Source: Aquirufa sp.
GTDB taxonomy: Bacteria > Bacteroidota > Bacteroidia > Cytophagales > Spirosomataceae
NCBI GenBank assembly: GCA_030833145.1
Contig: JAURHT010000005.1
Coordinates: forward strand, 1-41,855
Length of the DNA stretch: 41,855 bases
Direction of reading: 5' to 3'
The notes under the pieces: generated by a model
Told to the model about the DNA's origin: nothing
Databases searched by the model: none
Seen by the model: only the letters and a program-made list of their open reading frames with translations
Program-made: the position numbers and the translations under genes
Part shown: piece after piece, positions 35,188 to 41,855 of the stretch
Layout: each line of letters starts with the position of its first letter
Numbering within the stretch: position 1 is the first letter of the stretch

Positions 35188-35209
35188 TGTTTTACAATCA
35201 CAAAATCAG

Positions 35210-36235
35210 ATGGGATTATTTAATTTTCTTTCGAAGGATATAGCCATGGACTTAGGTACGGCGAATACCTTGATTATTCATAAAGATCAGGTTGTCGTAG
35301 ATGAGCCTTCGATTATTGCGTTAGATCGCAATACGAACAAGGTTTTAGCGGTGGGTCGTCAAGCGATGATGATGCACGAGAAAACGAATGATAATATTAA
35401 AACCATCCGTCCCTTAAAAGACGGTGTGATTGCTGACTTTACCGCGGCTGAGTTAATGATGCGTGGTTTAATCAAGATGATGGATAAAGGAAATTCCTTC
35501 TTTTCTCCAGCATTAAGAATGGTTATTTGTATTCCTTCTGGTATTACGGAGGTGGAGAAAAGAGCCGTAAAAGATTCCGCAGAACACGCTGGAGCACGTG
35601 AAGTGTATATGGTACACGAACCTATTGCTGCGGCAATTGGTATTGGAATAGATATTGAACAACCGAATGGATCTCTAGTGGTAGATATCGGTGGTGGTAC
35701 TACAGAAGTAGCCATTATCTCATTAAGCGGTATCGTTGTTGAAAACTCGATTCGTGTCGCTGGGGATGAATTTACTCGTGATATTAAAGATTATTTGTTA
35801 CGTGAGCACAAGCTGGTGATTGGTGAGCGTTCAGCGGAGCAAATTAAAATTCAAGTGGGTTCTGCTTTGCCAGAACTAGAGAATCCTCCAGCAGATTTTG
35901 AGATCCGTGGTCGTGATCAGATGACGGGTATCCCTAAAGAAATCTTGATTAATTATTCTGAAATCGCTTACGCTTTAGATAGTTCGATTACGAAAATCGA
36001 GGTAGCTATCATGGAGACTTTGCAAAGAGCTCCGGCGGAATTATCCGGAGATATCTTCCACAACGGTATTCACTTAGCTGGTGGTGGTGCGATGTTGCAC
36101 GGATTAGATAAGCGTATCGAGAAGAAGACGCAATTAAAAGTGCACGTGGCTGATGATCCGTTAAAAGCGGTCATTAGAGGTACGGGTGAAATCTTGAAAA
36201 ACTTAGAGAAATACCGTCCGGTATTGATTACCTAG
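35210..36235 (+). CDS. mreB: Rod shape-determining protein MreB
   Basis: A 341-residue bacterial actin that forms membrane-attached filaments guiding the elongation machinery. It has the ATPase phosphate-1 loop (MDLGTANTLI, about 13-22), the phosphate-2 loop (VVDIGGGTTEVAII, about 160-175) and the adenosine motif (GIHLAGGGAMLHGL, near 287-300). Length is the family norm. MreC follows after 3 bp. The start ATG at 35210 gives the usual N-terminus with the amphipathic/hydrophobic segment GLFNFLSKD. Confidence 0.98.
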   Translation: MGLFNFLSKDIAMDLGTANTLIIHKDQVVVDEPSIIALDRNTNKVLAVGRQAMMMHEKTNDNIKTIRPLKDGVIADFTAAELMMRGLIKMMDKGNSFFSPALRMVICIPSGITEVEKRAVKDSAEHAGAREVYMVHEPIAAAIGIGIDIEQPNGSLVVDIGGGTTEVAIISLSGIVVENSIRVAGDEFTRDIKDYLLREHKLVIGERSAEQIKIQVGSALPELENPPADFEIRGRDQMTGIPKEILINYSEIAYALDSSITKIEVAIMETLQRAPAELSGDIFHNGIHLAGGGAMLHGLDKRIEKKTQLKVHVADDPLKAVIRGTGEILKNLEKYRPVLIT

Positions 36236-36238
36236 GGG

Positions 36239-37078
36239 ATGAATCAACTGTTTCAGTTTTTATTGCGTCAGCGAAATCTGCTTCTGTTTATTTTGCTGCA
36301 GGTTATCAGTCTTTGGGCTGTGTTCACCTACAATAATTACCAACATACCCTTTATTTTAATACCACGAATTCCTGGGCAGCTTCCCTTCTGTCTACAAGG
36401 CAGGAAGTAGCTACTTACCATCAATTGAGAGAAATCAATGGGGAGTTAGCACTAGAGAATCAAAAATTACATCAGCAGATTTTTCAACTGCAGGCTCAAG
36501 TTCAGCAGAAAGCTGATTTACCTGTCTTTTTTAGTAAGGCATCATTGGATCGCTACAAGCCTATCGCTTGTAAGGTAATTGATCAAAGCACACGGAATTC
36601 CCAAAATTATTTGACGATTGAAAAAGGCTACCTGGACGGAATCAAACCTGGAATGGCGGTTATTTCCGCTACTGGAGTAGTAGGGAAGGTGATTTCGTGT
36701 ACGGAGAATTTGGCTTTAATTGTTTCCGTTTTGCACACGAGTAATACGGTTTCCGCTAAAATCAAGTCTTCCGGCGAGCTCGGTTATATCAAATGGCCGG
36801 GTTATCAGCCTGAGGTGGCGGAGTTAATGGACGTATCGAAATACAAAAAAGTAGTGAAAGGAGATACGATTGTTACATCTGATTATAACGCGGTGTATCC
36901 TCCCAATATTCCTATTGGTATAGTCGCCAAAGTCGGTTTGCAAGACGATGGCACTTTTCACGATATTAAAGTGATGCTATTGACGCATTTTTCGACGCTA
37001 CGCTATGTGTATGTGATTGAAAACAAGTTTGCGGGTCAGCAGGCGAAATTAGAACAATCAAAACCTAAAATCGACTAA
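36239..37078 (+). CDS. mreC: Rod shape-determining protein MreC
   Basis: A 279-residue periplasmic scaffold of the rod complex. One N-terminal transmembrane helix (about 13-30) is followed by a coiled coil (about 57-95, REINGELALENQKLHQQIFQL) and the MreC beta-barrel core (about 105-265) with the typical ATGVVGKVIS segment. It lies between mreB (3 bp gap) and mreD (1 bp gap). Confidence 0.95.
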   Translation: MNQLFQFLLRQRNLLLFILLQVISLWAVFTYNNYQHTLYFNTTNSWAASLLSTRQEVATYHQLREINGELALENQKLHQQIFQLQAQVQQKADLPVFFSKASLDRYKPIACKVIDQSTRNSQNYLTIEKGYLDGIKPGMAVISATGVVGKVISCTENLALIVSVLHTSNTVSAKIKSSGELGYIKWPGYQPEVAELMDVSKYKKVVKGDTIVTSDYNAVYPPNIPIGIVAKVGLQDDGTFHDIKVMLLTHFSTLRYVYVIENKFAGQQAKLEQSKPKID

Positions 37079-37079
37079 G

Positions 37080-37589
37080 ATGAGCGCTAATTTTCAATAC
37101 AAATGGTGGATAGCGGTCGTTTTAACGATTGTTGTGCAATTATTGTTCTTGCGAGATTTGGCCTTATTCTATTATGGTTTCTGCTTCATTTATTTATGGG
37201 CAATCATTAAAGCGCCTATTGAAACACCGCCGGTCAATTTGATTTTAGGGGGATTTGTCTTAGGATGGATTCTGGATGTATTTTATAACACACACGGGAT
37301 GCACGCTTTTTCAACCGTTTTGATAGCCTGGTTGCGTCCTACCTTCTTTAATATCCTGACCCCTGCGAATGGATACGATGAACGATCTTCCATCAGCTTG
37401 GATGAGATGAAGTGGATGTGGTTTTATCCGTATCTCACTTTGATGTTGTTTACGCATCATTTCGTGTTATTTCAATTAGAGGCAAGTGAGTCGAGCTTAT
37501 TTGGCATTAGTCTTTTGAAAGCCTTTTTAAGTACTATGTTAGGCGTAATTGTGTTTACCTTATTAGAATTATTCAACAAGGGGAAATAA
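37080..37589 (+). CDS. mreD: Rod shape-determining protein MreD
   Basis: A 169-residue inner-membrane protein with about five transmembrane helices, the usual size of MreD. Identification rests mostly on position directly after mreC and on hydrophobic profile, as MreD is poorly conserved; the charged turn GWILDVFYNTHGMHAF is a helpful match. In many Bacteroidota mrdA (PBP2) and rodA follow; here a sigma factor does. Confidence 0.88.
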   Translation: MSANFQYKWWIAVVLTIVVQLLFLRDLALFYYGFCFIYLWAIIKAPIETPPVNLILGGFVLGWILDVFYNTHGMHAFSTVLIAWLRPTFFNILTPANGYDERSSISLDEMKWMWFYPYLTLMLFTHHFVLFQLEASESSLFGISLLKAFLSTMLGVIVFTLLELFNKGK

Positions 37590-37637
37590 GTCTTTTTGTC
37601 ACCTTTTCGTTTTGGCGTTTAAATTGTAAGCATAGCG

Positions 37638-37652
37638 TTATCTTATAGATAA
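37638..37652. repeat. Short palindrome before the sigma factor gene
   Basis: TTATCT-TAT-AGATAA is a perfect inverted repeat with 6-bp arms ending 6 bp before the ATG at 37659. It could be an operator or an mRNA hairpin covering the ribosome site. No clean TAnnTTTG promoter is visible in the 69-bp gap after mreD. Confidence 0.35.
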
Positions 37653-37658
37653 ACCGCC

Positions 37659-38264
37659 ATGAGTACAGAAATAAGTTCAGCCGTTGCGCTGACAGAATCG
37701 CAAGCCAGAGCCCTCTTCGAAAAGGAGTTTGTGCCCCATATGGATGCGATGTATAATTTTGCCCTTCGACTGACGAATGACGAGGATGATGCGCATGATT
37801 TAGTGCAGGACACGTGTATGCGCGCGTTTCGTTTTATTGGGTCCTTTGAGCCCGGGACGTATGCCAAAGCCTGGTTGTTCCGCATTCTCAAGAATAATTT
37901 CATCAACGATTACCGTAAGAAATCCCGCGGTCCATCCAAAGTTGAATTCGAGTGGGTGGAGCAATCCTTTGCGGGTGATGACGACCCGGAGCCTGCCTTT
38001 CAGGCGGATTTACAAGCTGAGACCGTTAATGAGATGTTAGGGGATGAGATTACCTCTGCTATTCAAGCGTTGCCTGTCGATTTCAGAATGATCATTATTC
38101 TATGTGATTTAGAGGAGTTTAGCTACGAAGAGATGGCCAAAATTTTGAATATTCCAATCGGTACCGTGCGATCAAGACTTCACCGTGCGAGAACCTTGCT
38201 AAAAGAAACCTTAGCTTCATACGCTGCTAAAAAAGGCTATAAAACTGACATGTTGTCAGCCTAG
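37659..38264 (+). CDS. ECF-type RNA polymerase sigma factor
   Basis: A 201-residue sigma-70 family factor of the extracytoplasmic-function type. Region 2 (MYNFALRLTNDEDDAHDLVQDTCMRAFRF, about 30-60; then WLFRILKNNFINDYRKK) binds the -10-like element; region 4 (about 135-185, FSYEEMAKILNIPIGTVRSRLHRAR) binds the -35-like element. A small anti-sigma factor gene lies 38 bp downstream, as usual for this Bacteroidota group. Start and length fit the family. Its regulon is unknown; the genes around it (mreD before, gmk after) are housekeeping. Confidence 0.93.
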   Translation: MSTEISSAVALTESQARALFEKEFVPHMDAMYNFALRLTNDEDDAHDLVQDTCMRAFRFIGSFEPGTYAKAWLFRILKNNFINDYRKKSRGPSKVEFEWVEQSFAGDDDPEPAFQADLQAETVNEMLGDEITSAIQALPVDFRMIIILCDLEEFSYEEMAKILNIPIGTVRSRLHRARTLLKETLASYAAKKGYKTDMLSA

Positions 38265-38302
38265 CTCGGAACTATTTTTTTACCATCGATGTTAAAAACA
38301 CT

Positions 38303-38584
38303 ATGAAGACGAATTGTTCCCATCAACCTGATTGCATGAAGCTGATCCAGCGTATCTTGGATAAAGAGGCGTCTGCTGAGGAGGAAGCCCGTTTTTTAGC
38401 TAATAAAGACCAATGTATGCCTTGTCAAGAAGGGTATAAATTGGAAATTGCCCTTCGCAATGCGTTGAAATCCAACTGCACTTCAAGCTGTCCTTCCGGT
38501 TTACTTGAAAGTATTCGTTCGAAAATATCATCGATTCTACTCCTTATATTGATCTTAATTCCCTTATTTTGTTGGTTCATTTAA
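38303..38584 (+). CDS. Small anti-sigma factor with zinc-finger-like Cys pattern
   Basis: A 93-residue protein. The N-terminal part has a zf-HC2/anti-sigma-like pattern (CSHQPDC ... CMPCQEGYKLE), which in this family can bind zinc and hold the sigma factor; its HPDC-MKLIQRILDKEAS form is typical of the short Bacteroidota anti-sigma proteins. Residues 75-93 are strongly hydrophobic (ISSILLLILILIPLFCWFI) and could be a membrane anchor at the extreme C-terminus. Two further Cys (CTSSC) lie between. I infer it controls the sigma factor just upstream. Confidence 0.82.
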   Translation: MKTNCSHQPDCMKLIQRILDKEASAEEEARFLANKDQCMPCQEGYKLEIALRNALKSNCTSSCPSGLLESIRSKISSILLLILILIPLFCWFI

Positions 38585-38596
38585 TCATCGAAATTT

Positions 38597-39163
38597 TTGG
38601 AAGGCAAACTCATCATATTTTCTGCCCCTTCGGGCTCAGGTAAAACGACTATCGTTAAAGAATTATTAGCGCGTAATGCTAATTTAGGTTTCTCTATTTC
38701 AGCTTGCACTCGCGATAAGCGTGGTCGCCACGAAGAACACGGGAAAGACTATTATTTTTTGACGCCGGATGATTTCCGCCAAAGAATTTCGAATGACGAG
38801 TTTGTGGAATGGGAAGAGGTCTATGCGGGGGCGTATTACGGCACCTTGAAGTCGGAAATTGAGCGTATTTGGGCTTCGGGGAAACACGTCATTTTTGATG
38901 TAGACGTCCGCGGAGGATTGGCCTTGAAGAAGTATTATGGTGATCGCGCCTTAGCTGTTTTTGTCAAAGTCCCTACATTGGAAATCCTAGAGGAGCGTTT
39001 GCGATCTCGTGGTACGGAAGATGAGGAGGCCTTGTCTAAGCGTATCTTCAAGATGAAATTTGAGTGGTCTTTCCAAGAACAATTCGATGTGATTTTAGTG
39101 AATGATAAGCTAGAAGATGCGGTCGCTGAAGCGCAGGAATTGTTTGATAAATTAACAAAATAA
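38597..39163 (+). CDS. gmk: Guanylate kinase
   Basis: A 188-residue kinase converting GMP to GDP. The P-loop is [10 protein letters not shown] (residues 9-18), followed by the GMP-binding region ([23 protein letters not shown]) and the lid. The start is TTG at 38597: it gives the family N-terminus [13 protein letters not shown], while no ATG lies near. It is 12 bp after the anti-sigma gene, and the stop overlaps nadD (TAATG). Confidence 0.96.
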   Translation: MEGKLIIFSAPSGSGKTTIVKELLARNANLGFSISACTRDKRGRHEEHGKDYYFLTPDDFRQRISNDEFVEWEEVYAGAYYGTLKSEIERIWASGKHVIFDVDVRGGLALKKYYGDRALAVFVKVPTLEILEERLRSRGTEDEEALSKRIFKMKFEWSFQEQFDVILVNDKLEDAVAEAQELFDKLTK

Positions 39164-39735
39164 TGAAGGTAGGCCTGTTTTTTGGTTCGTTTAACCCGAT
39201 TCATCAGGGTCATTTGATCATTGCGCAGGCGGTGCTGAATCAGACAGAAGTAGACCAAATCTGGTTCGTCGTTTCTCCCCAAAATCCCCACAAGAAAAGT
39301 AAATCTTTACTACATGAATTCGATCGGTTGGATTTAGTAGAACGGGCCATTTCGGAAAATTACGCATTCAAATCATCAGATATTGAGTTTAATTTACCTC
39401 GGCCTTCTTATACCATTGACACGCTCGTACATTTAGCGGAGCGTCACCCGGAGACAGAGTTCAAGCTAATCCTAGGTGGAGATAATTTAGAGCAGTTCAA
39501 GAGCTGGAAAAACTATAACCAAATACTTGATTATTATGGTCTCTACGTGTATCCGCGTGGCGAAGAACCGGAATCGGATTTATGGTCCCATAAGAACGTT
39601 CAAAGAATAGAAGCGCCTGTTTTACACATTTCAGCCACCTATATTAGAGCTTGTATTCAACAAGGCCAGTCCATAAAATATCTAGTTCCTGATGAAGTAG
39701 AGGCCCTGATCTCTGCTAAAAAATTCTACCTTTAG
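39163..39735 (+). CDS. nadD: Nicotinate-mononucleotide adenylyltransferase
   Basis: A 190-residue nucleotidyltransferase making nicotinate adenine dinucleotide in NAD synthesis. The HxGH motif is HQGH at residues 14-17, the C-terminal ISATYIR signature is present, and length is the family norm. The start overlaps the gmk stop by 1 bp. Confidence 0.97.
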   Translation: MKVGLFFGSFNPIHQGHLIIAQAVLNQTEVDQIWFVVSPQNPHKKSKSLLHEFDRLDLVERAISENYAFKSSDIEFNLPRPSYTIDTLVHLAERHPETEFKLILGGDNLEQFKSWKNYNQILDYYGLYVYPRGEEPESDLWSHKNVQRIEAPVLHISATYIRACIQQGQSIKYLVPDEVEALISAKKFYL

Positions 39736-39752
39736 GCCTTTCCGCCTAATCG

Positions 39753-41696
39753 ATGATCTCCTATTTTTCTCGGTTTCCTTTTGTCCGTATTTTGTTGTTT
39801 TGGATGATCGGAATTCTGCTTTCTGGATTTACCTACTGGCCTCTTTTGGGCTGCTTGGGTTTTATTCTGCCGGGGAGAGTTTGTAGAAGTGTCGGCATCT
39901 CCTCCTTGATTATTGTTTTTGCGATGGCTTGGGCTGCTTATTTGAAGCCCGTTTTGCCAGTGCTGCCAGGCGATGGTTTTGTGTTTCGAGTCGATGGATC
40001 TGTAGAGGAGAAACCGAAGTCTTGGTCTGTGTTAGCTCGCTGTATGGGCTTACGAGATTCGACACTGACTTGGTCTTCTAATGCTGGATTAGTTCGTTTG
40101 TATCTCGCTAAACAGTTGCCTAAACCTGCCACTGGGGATGTATATGCGGTGAGACAAGTGGTTAAGCCATTCCCCTTACCACTCTTTCCATATGAAAAGG
40201 ATTGGGGTGCTTATTTCACCCAAAAGGGTATAGGAGGGACAGCCTTTGTTTCGTTAGATGGAATTCGATTATTGAAAAAGGGAGCGGTAGAGGCGACTTT
40301 TTTCGAAAAAGCTCAGTCACATTTTGTTGGCTTACTTGAACGGGCTTTTAAGCCGGGACGAGATCGGGATGTGGCCGAAGCGATGCTGTTAGGCGTGAAG
40401 ACAAAGATCGATTTTGAGACCTTGTCTGCTTATTCGGCTTTAGGAGCAATTCATATTTTGTCTGTTTCGGGTCTTCATGTGGGGCTATTGTATATGGGAT
40501 TAAGCCTATTATTGGGCTTTTTGCTTAAACGGAGGCCTGCTGGGCCTTTTGTGTTTTTTGGCTTGATGATGGCCGTGTTATGGTGCTATGCGGGTATTAG
40601 CGGTTTTTCTTTGCCAGTGCTAAGGTCAGCATGGATGTTTTCGGTGATTCTGTTTGCGAAAACCTTTTTTCGAAGACAACAGAGCCTGAATACCCTAGCT
40701 TTTAGTGCTTTCGTTTTGTTGTTTCTGCATCCGTCGTCCTTATTTGATGCAGGTTTTCAGCTATCCTATTTAGCGGTTTGGGGATTAATTGCCTTTCAAC
40801 AGCGCTGGGCTTCTGTTTTTCAATTCTCTGGATGGCTTCGCTGGCCGCTGACCCAGATTTGGGAATTAACCTGCGTCGCCTTAGCTGCTCAAATTTTTAC
40901 TTGGCCCTTGATTGTGTTTTATTTTCATCAATTGCCTCATCCGATTTCCTTTTTTCTGTTGAATCCCTTTTTGATTTTGTTCTCTTCTATTGCCTTATTT
41001 CTAGGTTTTTTGTTGTTAGTTGTAGGGTCTTTTTTGCCAGAATGGGCCTTTCAGCCATTGGGCTATCTTTTGAGGACTAGTTTTCAATTGTTACACGGTT
41101 TGATGTTTAGCTGGGTGGAGCGGATTACTTCAGTTATGCCTTTTTTGCGGATTTCGCTGCTTGAAATGGGATGTTATTTCGTGACGATTGCCTTACTCGT
41201 TTGGGCGCCGCGTCGCTGGAAAGTGTGCGCGTGCATCACGCTAATTTTTTGGCAAACACCTGAAACGATACCTCAGTCTTATCTCAGTTCAGTAAAAGGG
41301 GAAGCGGTATGGGTCGAGAATAAAGGCGAGAAATCTTTCGCTTCTTTGCCTGCGAGTACGGATCCTGCCTGGATTCAAGCTCACTTAAGTCCGATGTGGG
41401 CAAATATAGGCGTGAAGGATACGCTGACGCGACGATGGCCGGAGAAAGGTAATCTACAATGGAAATATAGAAAGGCAACGTACGCTTATGTTCGCGAGCC
41501 CACAGAAGCTACTGGGCAGCAATATTTGATCTTAGGGAAAGAAGTAAAATACAGCGATAAAGAATGGTTAAAAAGCTGGCAAAAGGCCACCTGGTATTTT
41601 CTGAAGAAACCTTCAGCCTATTGGCTAGGGGAGCTAAGGCCCTATTTACCTCAGCAATATTATTTTTTGGATGAACATCCTGCAGTAAAGTTATAA
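39753..41696 (+). CDS. comEC: ComEC/Rec2-family membrane protein without nuclease domain
   Basis: A 647-residue polytopic protein, the channel for single-stranded DNA during natural transformation. It has N-terminal transmembrane helices, a soluble DUF4131-type domain (about 60-170), then the competence domain of many helices (about 205-490) with the signatures LGAIHILSVSGLHVGLLYMG and DAGFQLSYLAVWGLI. The metallo-beta-lactamase domain at the C-terminus of Bacillus ComEC is absent; this shorter form is usual in Bacteroidota. It lies 17 bp after nadD. The last 150 residues are poorly conserved. Confidence 0.93.
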   Translation: MISYFSRFPFVRILLFWMIGILLSGFTYWPLLGCLGFILPGRVCRSVGISSLIIVFAMAWAAYLKPVLPVLPGDGFVFRVDGSVEEKPKSWSVLARCMGLRDSTLTWSSNAGLVRLYLAKQLPKPATGDVYAVRQVVKPFPLPLFPYEKDWGAYFTQKGIGGTAFVSLDGIRLLKKGAVEATFFEKAQSHFVGLLERAFKPGRDRDVAEAMLLGVKTKIDFETLSAYSALGAIHILSVSGLHVGLLYMGLSLLLGFLLKRRPAGPFVFFGLMMAVLWCYAGISGFSLPVLRSAWMFSVILFAKTFFRRQQSLNTLAFSAFVLLFLHPSSLFDAGFQLSYLAVWGLIAFQQRWASVFQFSGWLRWPLTQIWELTCVALAAQIFTWPLIVFYFHQLPHPISFFLLNPFLILFSSIALFLGFLLLVVGSFLPEWAFQPLGYLLRTSFQLLHGLMFSWVERITSVMPFLRISLLEMGCYFVTIALLVWAPRRWKVCACITLIFWQTPETIPQSYLSSVKGEAVWVENKGEKSFASLPASTDPAWIQAHLSPMWANIGVKDTLTRRWPEKGNLQWKYRKATYAYVREPTEATGQQYLILGKEVKYSDKEWLKSWQKATWYFLKKPSAYWLGELRPYLPQQYYFLDEHPAVKL

Positions 41697-41699
41697 AAA

Positions 41700-41725
41700 A
41701 AAGGCTGCCGGTGAGGGCAGCCTTT
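41700..41725. terminator. Terminator between comEC and typA
   Basis: Stem AAAGGCTGCC / GGCAGCCTTT (10 bp) with loop GGTGAG. On the minus strand it is followed by a long T-run, so it is a strong terminator for typA; on the plus strand it should also stop comEC transcripts. Confidence 0.9.
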
Positions 41726-41730
41726 AAAAA

Positions 41731-41855
41731 TTAGCTTGGCTTCTTTTCGTTACGCTTACGTTCGTTCGGGTCTAACCAAATTTTACGCATACGTAATGAC
41801 TTAGGAGTGATTTCTAAGTATTCATCCTTTTGGATAAATTCCATACACTCTTCTA
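41731..41855 (-). CDS. typA: Translational GTPase TypA/BipA, C-terminal end (partial)
   Basis: The final 41 codons of a gene that runs off the right edge. The translation EECMEFIQKDEYLEITPKSLRMRKIWLDPNERKRNEKK is the characteristic end of TypA/BipA, a ribosome-binding GTPase needed at low temperature and in stress. The GTPase domain lies outside the window. The stop is at 41731-41733, six bases from the terminator stem. Confidence 0.88.
   Translation of the reverse strand, partial: EECMEFIQKDEYLEITPKSLRMRKIWLDPNERKRNEKKPS

Noticed and set aside
34916..35209. Small RNA or hidden gene in the AT-rich region before mreB
   Set aside because: Apart from the two promoter signals I see no stable hairpin with a T-run and no convincing reading frame.
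24398..41696. Genomic island or prophage
   Set aside because: No integrase, transposase, tRNA boundary or phage gene is visible, and nearly all genes are conserved housekeeping or lineage genes.

Overview
The window is a gene-dense stretch of a Bacteroidota chromosome, most likely Cytophagales. This rests on gene families largely confined to that phylum: a GldH-type gliding lipoprotein, a PorE-like TPR/PD40/OmpA lipoprotein of the type IX secretion system (T9SS), a secreted subtilase with a T9SS C-terminal sorting domain, a DUF4293 membrane protein and a PSP1/RicT protein with a long Arg/Pro tail. Several intergenic regions also carry the Bacteroidota -7 promoter element TAnnTTTG. A red- or orange-pigmented freshwater relative of Aquirufa or Arcicella would fit, but the genus is inference. 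I see no tRNA, rRNA, CRISPR array, insertion sequence, prophage or integration site.

Layout, left to right. (1) 98-6016: an SNF2 helicase, a divergent mntR/mntH manganese pair with a clear operator-like palindrome between them, and ribD. (2) 16263 down to 5033: one long minus-strand run recQ, purD, ricT-like, gldH, lrp, acrA-like, acrB-like, ribD with overlaps or tiny gaps. (3) 16344-22614: kdsD/kpsF, a DUF4293 gene, an orphan lipoprotein, a carotenoid desaturase (crtD/crtI type), aspS and a secreted MORN-type protein. (4) 22720-24401: GDP-fucose synthase and a SAM methyltransferase. (5) 32198 down to 24398: a minus-strand cluster of a porE-like T9SS gene, pyrC, rnhB and a very large T9SS-exported subtilase. 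(6) 32329-33933: an RsuA/RluB-type pseudouridine synthase with a 280-residue Arg/Gly repeat tail and an unusual leader. (7) 33989-37589: a cupin/AraC-type regulator divergent from mreBCD. (8) 37659-41696: an ECF sigma factor with a small anti-sigma factor, then gmk, nadD and comEC. The window ends inside typA/bipA on the minus strand.

Most of this is housekeeping: purine and pyrimidine synthesis, riboflavin, NAD, translation, cell shape and DNA repair. The lineage-specific layer is T9SS/gliding (gldH, porE-like, the subtilase), pigment, fucose and efflux. No obviously new defence or mobile system is visible. The points most worth a second look are the leader of the pseudouridine synthase gene, the two unrelated RNA-related proteins with Arg-rich disordered tails, the mntR/mntH operator, the T9SS genes in a pyrC-rnhB cluster, and the mreBCD locus with a divergent AraC-like gene and no mrdA/rodA downstream.
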